NCBI RefSeq assembly: GCF_035943795.1
Contig: NZ_DASZBY010000140.1
Span: 37,715-101,714 of the forward strand
Origin: Aliidongia sp035943795
Lineage (GTDB): Bacteria; Pseudomonadota; Alphaproteobacteria; ATCC43930; CGMCC-115725
Direction: 5' to 3'
Length of the DNA: 64,000 bases
Shown: piece by piece, positions 60,224 to 64,000 of the stretch
How the letters are laid out: every line of letters begins with the position of its first letter
How positions within the stretch are numbered: the stretch's first letter is position 1
Program-made: the position numbers and the translations under genes
The notes under the pieces: model-generated
Seen by the model: the letters and a program-made list of their open reading frames with translations, nothing else
What the model was told of the DNA's origin: nothing
Databases searched by the model: none

Positions 60224-61168
60224 TCAGCGGCTCCGCAAGGCCGCCAGGGTTCGGGCGACGCCTTCGTCGTACGACGTCTTGGCCAAGGGTCCGATCAGCG
60301 CTGCGAGCGCGTTGTCGTTCAGCAGCAGCGGATCGGTCACCAGGTAGTTCATCTCGGCCAGCCCCTTCATCACCGGATCGAACAGGCCGAACAGGCTGAG
60401 GCCCCGCTTGCCGACCGGCAGCAGGCGCGGCTTCGTGCCGGCTGCGGCGAAGATCTTGCGGGCGAACGCGCGCTGGGTGATCACGCCGGCACCGGCCAGG
60501 TTCCAGGTGCGCCCGAACGCGTCGGCGGTGCGCAGCAGCCGGCCGACCACCGGCCCGACATCGGGCGTGAAGACGAATTCGTGCGGCCGGTCGATCGGGC
60601 CGACCATCAGGGCGCGCTTGCCGGCGAGGGCCGCCGTGAAGGTACCGTGCAGGAAGCTCGATTCGCCGTCCGGCCCATAGAAATCAGGCAGGCGCAGGAT
60701 CGTCGTCTGGATCCGTCCATCGGCATGGGCCGCCAGGGTCAGGTCCTCCTGCGCCTTGCGCATGCGGCCGCGATAGGTGTGCGGCTCGCGCGGATGGTCC
60801 TCGGCGATCGTCGGCGTCCGCGCCATCCCGAACGGATAGACCGTGCCGATCTGCAGCAGGCGCTCGACCCCGGCGGCGACGGCGCCCTCGATCACCTGGC
60901 GCATGACGATCGGGTGCTGCTCGAACTTGTCGTAGGGCACGCCGACCAGGTGGACGGCCGCGTCGGTGCCGGCCAGCGCCTGGCGCACGGAGGCGGGATC
61001 GGCCGGGTTCCAGGTCGTGACCTCGGCCAGGGGATCCTGGCCGAATGCCCGGTCGAGCGCATCGCGCGACCGGCCGATGACCCGGTAGGGCCGCCCTTCG
61101 GCCCGCAGGGCTGCGGCGATGCTCTTCCCGATGGCACCGGCGGCACCGACCAACGCGACCTTGCTCAT
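60224..61168 (-). CDS. NAD(P)-dependent epimerase/SDR-like protein
   Basis: The 314-residue protein has a Rossmann start (VALVGAAGAIGKSIAAALRA) and the atypical/extended SDR pattern: AVHLVGVPYDKFEQHPIVMR, VERLLQIGTVYPFGMARTPT, TYRGRMRKAQEDLTLAA with a possible YxxxK (YRGRMRK), and ILRLPDFYGPDGESSFLH. It is close to SDR family oxidoreductases acting on NDP-sugars or quinones. It is divergent from, and presumably controlled by, the TetR gene at 61271. Confidence 0.87.
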   Translation of the reverse strand: MSKVALVGAAGAIGKSIAAALRAEGRPYRVIGRSRDALDRAFGQDPLAEVTTWNPADPASVRQALAGTDAAVHLVGVPYDKFEQHPIVMRQVIEGAVAAGVERLLQIGTVYPFGMARTPTIAEDHPREPHTYRGRMRKAQEDLTLAAHADGRIQTTILRLPDFYGPDGESSFLHGTFTAALAGKRALMVGPIDRPHEFVFTPDVGPVVGRLLRTADAFGRTWNLAGAGVITQRAFARKIFAAAGTKPRLLPVGKRGLSLFGLFDPVMKGLAEMNYLVTDPLLLNDNALAALIGPLAKTSYDEGVARTLAALRSR

Positions 61169-61198
61169 GCGACTCTCCTGTTGAACGACGATCTATTT

Positions 61199-61227
61199 AT
61201 GAACAATGTTCAGTAAACGATGTTCAT
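61199..61227. promoter_or_regulatory. Palindromic operator between the SDR and TetR genes
   Basis: TGAACAATGTTCA at 61200-61212 is a perfect 13-base palindrome, and ATGAACA at 61199-61205 forms a second inverted repeat with TGTTCAT at 61221-61227. The cluster of TGTTCA half-sites in a short divergent intergenic region is a typical TetR-family operator arrangement, covering both promoters. Confidence 0.65.
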
Positions 61228-61270
61228 TTAGTATTGCCGGTTCCGTCGGTCAAGGGTTAAATTCATCTCC

Positions 61271-61891
61271 ATGGGGATTTCCGAACGCAAGGCGCGTCAG
61301 AAGGCCGATCTGCGCGCGCGCATCCTGGAGGCGGCGCGGGCCATCGTGCTGACCGACGGGTTCGCCGGCCTGACCATGCGCAAAATCGCCCAGGCGATCG
61401 AATATTCGCCGGGCACGCTCTATCTGCATTTCGCCGGACGGGACGAGATCGCCCGCGATCTCTGTATCTCCGGCTTCCGCGACCTTGTCGCGGCGCTGAC
61501 GCCGGTCGCGAGCGTGGCCGAGCCGCGTGCCCGGATCGAGGCGCTGGCGGAGGCTTATGTCCGCTTCGGACTGGAGCAGGCGGAGACCTATCGCCTGATC
61601 TTCATGGTAGACCCGACCATCGTCAGTGCGATCTACGACCGGCCGGAGGCCGGTGGTCCCGACGATCCCGGCACCCAGGCCTATGGGCTGATTGCCGGCG
61701 GCTTCCTCGCGCTGCAGGCCGCCGGCGACTTGGCGCCTACGGCGGATCCGATGGTCCTGACCGACGTCTTCTGGGCCTCGCTCCACGGCGTGGTCAGCTT
61801 GAAGCTCACCTGTCCGGGCTTTCCGGCAACGCCGGTCGAGGTGCTGGTGCCCGCGCTGGTCGCGAGCCTGCTCGACGGGATGCTGGCCTAG
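61271..61891 (+). CDS. TetR-family transcription regulator
   Basis: The 206-residue regulator has the TetR DNA-binding domain (ADLRARILEAARAIVLTDGF, then MRKIAQAIEYSPGTLYLHFA) and a C-terminal ligand domain (EQAETYRLIFMVDPTIVSAI). It is divergent from the epimerase-like gene across an intergenic region of about 100 bases carrying the operator. The stop abuts the stop of the convergent thpR gene. Confidence 0.9.
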   Translation: MGISERKARQKADLRARILEAARAIVLTDGFAGLTMRKIAQAIEYSPGTLYLHFAGRDEIARDLCISGFRDLVAALTPVASVAEPRARIEALAEAYVRFGLEQAETYRLIFMVDPTIVSAIYDRPEAGGPDDPGTQAYGLIAGGFLALQAAGDLAPTADPMVLTDVFWASLHGVVSLKLTCPGFPATPVEVLVPALVASLLDGMLA

Positions 61892-62428
61892 TCACGCCAG
61901 CGGATATTCCGCCGCCGCCTCGTAGAGCGAGCCGGCCCGGGTCAGATAGCTCCGCACCAGCTGGAACCTGTCGACCGCGATCTCCGGCAGGCGCAGCAGA
62001 TTGTTGCCTTCGAGATAATGCCCGAGGTCGGTCAGATGCCCGGCGCGGATGTTCGCGAGCGTGACGTGGGGCGTGAAATGCCGGCCCTCCGGCGGCACGC
62101 CCGCGCGGCCCAACGCCTGGCCGACCTTGTCGCGCAGCTCGACCAGGGCCGCGGAACGCTCGACCCCGGCATAGAGGATGCGCGGCTTGTCGACCGTGCC
62201 GAACAGATCGACGCCGGCAATGAGCATCGGAAAGCGGCGCGCGCGCAGTTCCGCGAGGGCGACGTCGATGTCGGCGGCCATGGCCTCGTCGACCTCGCCG
62301 ATGAAGCGCAGGGTGACGTGGTAGTTGCCTGGATCGACCCATTTCACGCCGGGCAGGCCCTGCGCGATGACGGACAATGCCAGCTTGGTTTCGGGCGGCA
62401 GATCGATGCCGACGAACAGTCTCAGCAT
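61892..62428 (-). CDS. thpR: RNA 2',3'-cyclic phosphodiesterase
   Basis: The 178-residue enzyme of the 2H family has both HxTL motifs: HVTL at residues 37-40 (NYHVTLRF) and HVTL at 121-124 (FTPHVTLANI). It opens MLRLFVGIDLPPETKLALSV, as in ThpR/LigT proteins, and hydrolyses 2',3'-cyclic phosphates of RNA or related nucleotides. It starts at the ATG at 62428. It is convergent with the TetR gene. Confidence 0.93.
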   Translation of the reverse strand: MLRLFVGIDLPPETKLALSVIAQGLPGVKWVDPGNYHVTLRFIGEVDEAMAADIDVALAELRARRFPMLIAGVDLFGTVDKPRILYAGVERSAALVELRDKVGQALGRAGVPPEGRHFTPHVTLANIRAGHLTDLGHYLEGNNLLRLPEIAVDRFQLVRSYLTRAGSLYEAAAEYPLA

Positions 62429-62843
62429 GGCGCCATGACACACGAAAATCGCTGCGCTCGGAAAGGGGAAAAATTCGATCGCTTGTCACGGGCGGATCCG
62501 GCGATGCCGTCTCACCCTGTTCAGGTTGCCGACAGCCTGTGGTTGGAAAACCATTCGCGATCGAAGATTTCATTTTCGCGGCCAATATGGCCCGGGCGCT
62601 TCCAACCAATTGGCATCGCTCGAACATTTTCGTGCTTTGGAAGAGGAGAATGGCAAAAGAGCATGCAGAGGTGGAAAAAACTTAATGTGGACTTAAGGAA
62701 TGCCCGCCAAGCGTGGGGGCGCGGAGTGACATCCCGAAGAAAATTGCGCGAAGGCCGATCGAGCATCGTCCGGTTGAATGGAAGCACCTGATTCGCCCCG
62801 TCGGGTCGAATCGCCGCCGATTGCAGTCCAAGGGATCACAAGA
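62429..62843. other. Intergenic region before the IPT/TIG protein gene
   Basis: I find no supportable gene in these 415 bases. Composition is lower in G and C than the surroundings, with AT-rich patches near 62460, 62560 and 62640-62690. It should contain the promoter of the large secreted protein gene at 62844; no specific site could be assigned. Confidence 0.5.
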
Positions 62844-64000
62844 ATGTTGCGCTTCCTACAGCGTCTGTCGCGTACCGGGACTTCCACCCCTTCGATGGCG
62901 CCCTCTCCCGCTCGGACGATGCTTCCTCGGATCGTGCGCGGGCTTTCGCCGCAAGTCCTGCTGTTCCTCGGTCTCTTGACGGCGGCCCTCTCGCCCTCGA
63001 TGGCGTTCGCCACCACCGTGAACGCCAACTGCATCACCCCGGATCCGGTGGTCTTCGCGACCGTAGGATCGACCCCGTCGATCACGCTGACCGACATCGA
63101 CCAGTCGGGCAGTACCTGCGACGACAATGACCAGGGACTGCACACACAGAACGAAACGGTCGTCAGCACGACCGAAACCGTCACGGCGGTCGGCAACAGC
63201 GGCACGCACTATACCTTTACCCAAACGGGCTACGCGGATGCGGTCAACGGCCAAAGGACGATCTACGCCGTCTCGATCACCCAGTTGGTCGGTTCGGGCA
63301 GCGATTTCGTGCGGCTCTACATCGACCCGGGCGAGAGCGGCACCGCGAGCACGCCGATCGATATTCAGGTCACCCTGCCGGCCTCCAGCGCGCCCACGGT
63401 GAGCAGCATTTCGCCCGGTTCAGGCAGCACGCTGGGCGGAACGCCCGTCACGATCACAGGCACCAACTTCACCGGCACGACCGCCGTCACCATCGGCGGC
63501 GTGGCCGCGACCGGCATCACCGTGGTCAGTGCTACTTCGATCACGGCAACGACGCCGGCTCATGCCGCCGGCACGGCAAGCGTGCTGGTCACGAGCACGA
63601 ACGGCACCAATGCCGCCAATAGCCTCTTCACCTATGTAGCGCCGCCGACGGTGAGCGCCATTTCGCCGACCACGGGCAGTACGCTGGGCGGGACGTCCGT
63701 CACGATCACCGGCACCGGCTTTACCGGAGCGACGGCCGTCACCATCGGCGGCACGGCCGCGACCGGCGTCACCGTAGTCAGCGCGACCTCGATCACGGCG
63801 ACGACGCCGGCAGGCTCCGCCGGCTCGGCAAGCGTGCTGGTCACGACGTCAGGCGGCACCAACGCCGCGAACAGCCTGTTCACCTATGTAACGCCGCCGA
63901 CCGTGAGCGCCGTCTCGCCGACGTCGGGCAGCACGCTGGGCGGGACCTCCGTCACGATAACGGGTACGGGCTTTACCGGAGCGACGGCCGTCACCATCGG
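62844..64000 (+). CDS. Secreted IPT/TIG-repeat protein, truncated by the window
   Basis: The frame from the ATG at 62844 (AAGGGA nine bases upstream) is open to the window end, so at least 385 residues are present and the 3' end is missing. A long basic leader and the hydrophobic VLLFLGLLTAALSPSMAFA give a signal sequence at about residues 38-60. A domain of about 120 residues (TVNANCITPDPVVFATVGST, with two cysteines) follows. Then IPT/TIG domains begin near residue 184, each with the pattern PTVSSISPGSGSTLGGTPVT and ATGITVVSATSITATTPA. They recur every 84 residues. Such proteins are usually large surface adhesins or secreted proteins. Confidence 0.85.
   Translation, partial: MLRFLQRLSRTGTSTPSMAPSPARTMLPRIVRGLSPQVLLFLGLLTAALSPSMAFATTVNANCITPDPVVFATVGSTPSITLTDIDQSGSTCDDNDQGLHTQNETVVSTTETVTAVGNSGTHYTFTQTGYADAVNGQRTIYAVSITQLVGSGSDFVRLYIDPGESGTASTPIDIQVTLPASSAPTVSSISPGSGSTLGGTPVTITGTNFTGTTAVTIGGVAATGITVVSATSITATTPAHAAGTASVLVTSTNGTNAANSLFTYVAPPTVSAISPTTGSTLGGTSVTITGTGFTGATAVTIGGTAATGVTVVSATSITATTPAGSAGSASVLVTTSGGTNAANSLFTYVTPPTVSAVSPTSGSTLGGTSVTITGTGFTGATAVTI
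63393..64000 (+). repeat. Tandem 252-base coding repeats (IPT/TIG domains)
   Basis: Repeat units start at about 63393, 63645 and 63897, an exact 252-base (84-codon) spacing, and the last runs off the window. Units are nearly identical in nucleotide sequence as well as protein, with shared words such as ATCACCGGCACC and GTCACCATCGGCGG. Near-identity suggests recent duplication or gene conversion within the gene. Confidence 0.85.

Noticed and set aside
62377..62787. Small frames on both strands between thpR and the IPT/TIG gene
   Set aside because: No ribosome site, codon bias or recognisable sequence; low-GC intergenic DNA is a better explanation.
63393..64000. CRISPR-like array or satellite DNA
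   Set aside because: The 252-base units are in frame, code for IPT/TIG domains and have no spacers.

Overview
This window is high-GC DNA from an alphaproteobacterium, most likely a Rhodospirillales-type (Azospirillum/Inquilinus-like) free-living heterotroph. The case rests on the strong G/C third-position bias, phage and gene-transfer-agent-type modules (DUF6456, a 3TM GTA-type holin) usual in that class, a MASE4 hybrid kinase, many orphan periplasmic binding proteins and an alphaproteobacterial intergenic repeat. No rRNA, tRNA, transposase or CRISPR array was found. Lineage is inferred from gene content, not from a marker gene.

Layout. 190-5212 is a decayed prophage: DUF6456 protein, small and large terminase, a visibly lower-GC lipoprotein gene, then the first ~90 codons of a portal gene joined out of frame to the tail of a coiled-coil lysis-region gene, followed by an endolysin-like gene and a holin. 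The whole capsid and tail region is gone. 5308-12849 holds a small membrane protein, a Cro/C1-type regulator, a cytochrome c' plus diheme cytochrome c pair, a TPR-O-GlcNAc-transferase-like protein, an XRE regulator with a GNAT-like gene, and an unknown protein. 12885-18525 is a stress-type block: orphan OmpR-type regulator, ECF sigma factor with a convergent short anti-sigma, CreA, an FAD oxidoreductase, catalase and an exported SnoaL-like protein.

18759-24227 is a tight four-gene operon: Tat/Sec-exported substrate-binding protein, cupredoxin-like protein, CACHE-like/HAMP/degenerate GGDEF/EAL protein and outer-membrane beta-barrel. It looks like an envelope-sensing c-di-GMP signalling cassette with no transporter, and it is the best candidate here for an undescribed system. 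24302-28471 carries an FkbM methyltransferase, an atypical SDR, a kynurenine-formamidase-like hydrolase and another orphan binding protein. 28563-31788 is a regulator, beta-alanine:pyruvate transaminase and alanine dehydrogenase module in which the two enzymes close a pyruvate/alanine cycle. 31795-40593 is mixed metabolic and repair genes (sirtuin, LLM monooxygenase, uracil-DNA glycosylase family, TetR, PAS_5, metallopeptidase, PCD, DUF1697, SDR).

40833-44181 pairs a MASE4 hybrid histidine kinase with a solute-binding protein. 44182-45922 is an ECF42-type sigma factor with its YCII partner and a decayed tandem copy of that partner's start. 46087-50780 has a GST, type II dehydroquinase and a GtrA/GtrB/Gtr-type glycosylation cassette. 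51087-55677 has a phospholipase C preceded by a PHO-box-like repeat, the 3-oxoacid CoA-transferase pair and a sulfotransferase. 55954-62428 has flavohemoglobin with an NsrR-like site, an aminotransferase, NIPSNAP, a hydroxyacid dehydrogenase, an SDR/TetR divergent pair with a palindromic operator, and ThpR. The window ends inside a secreted protein of 84-residue IPT/TIG repeats (62844 onward).
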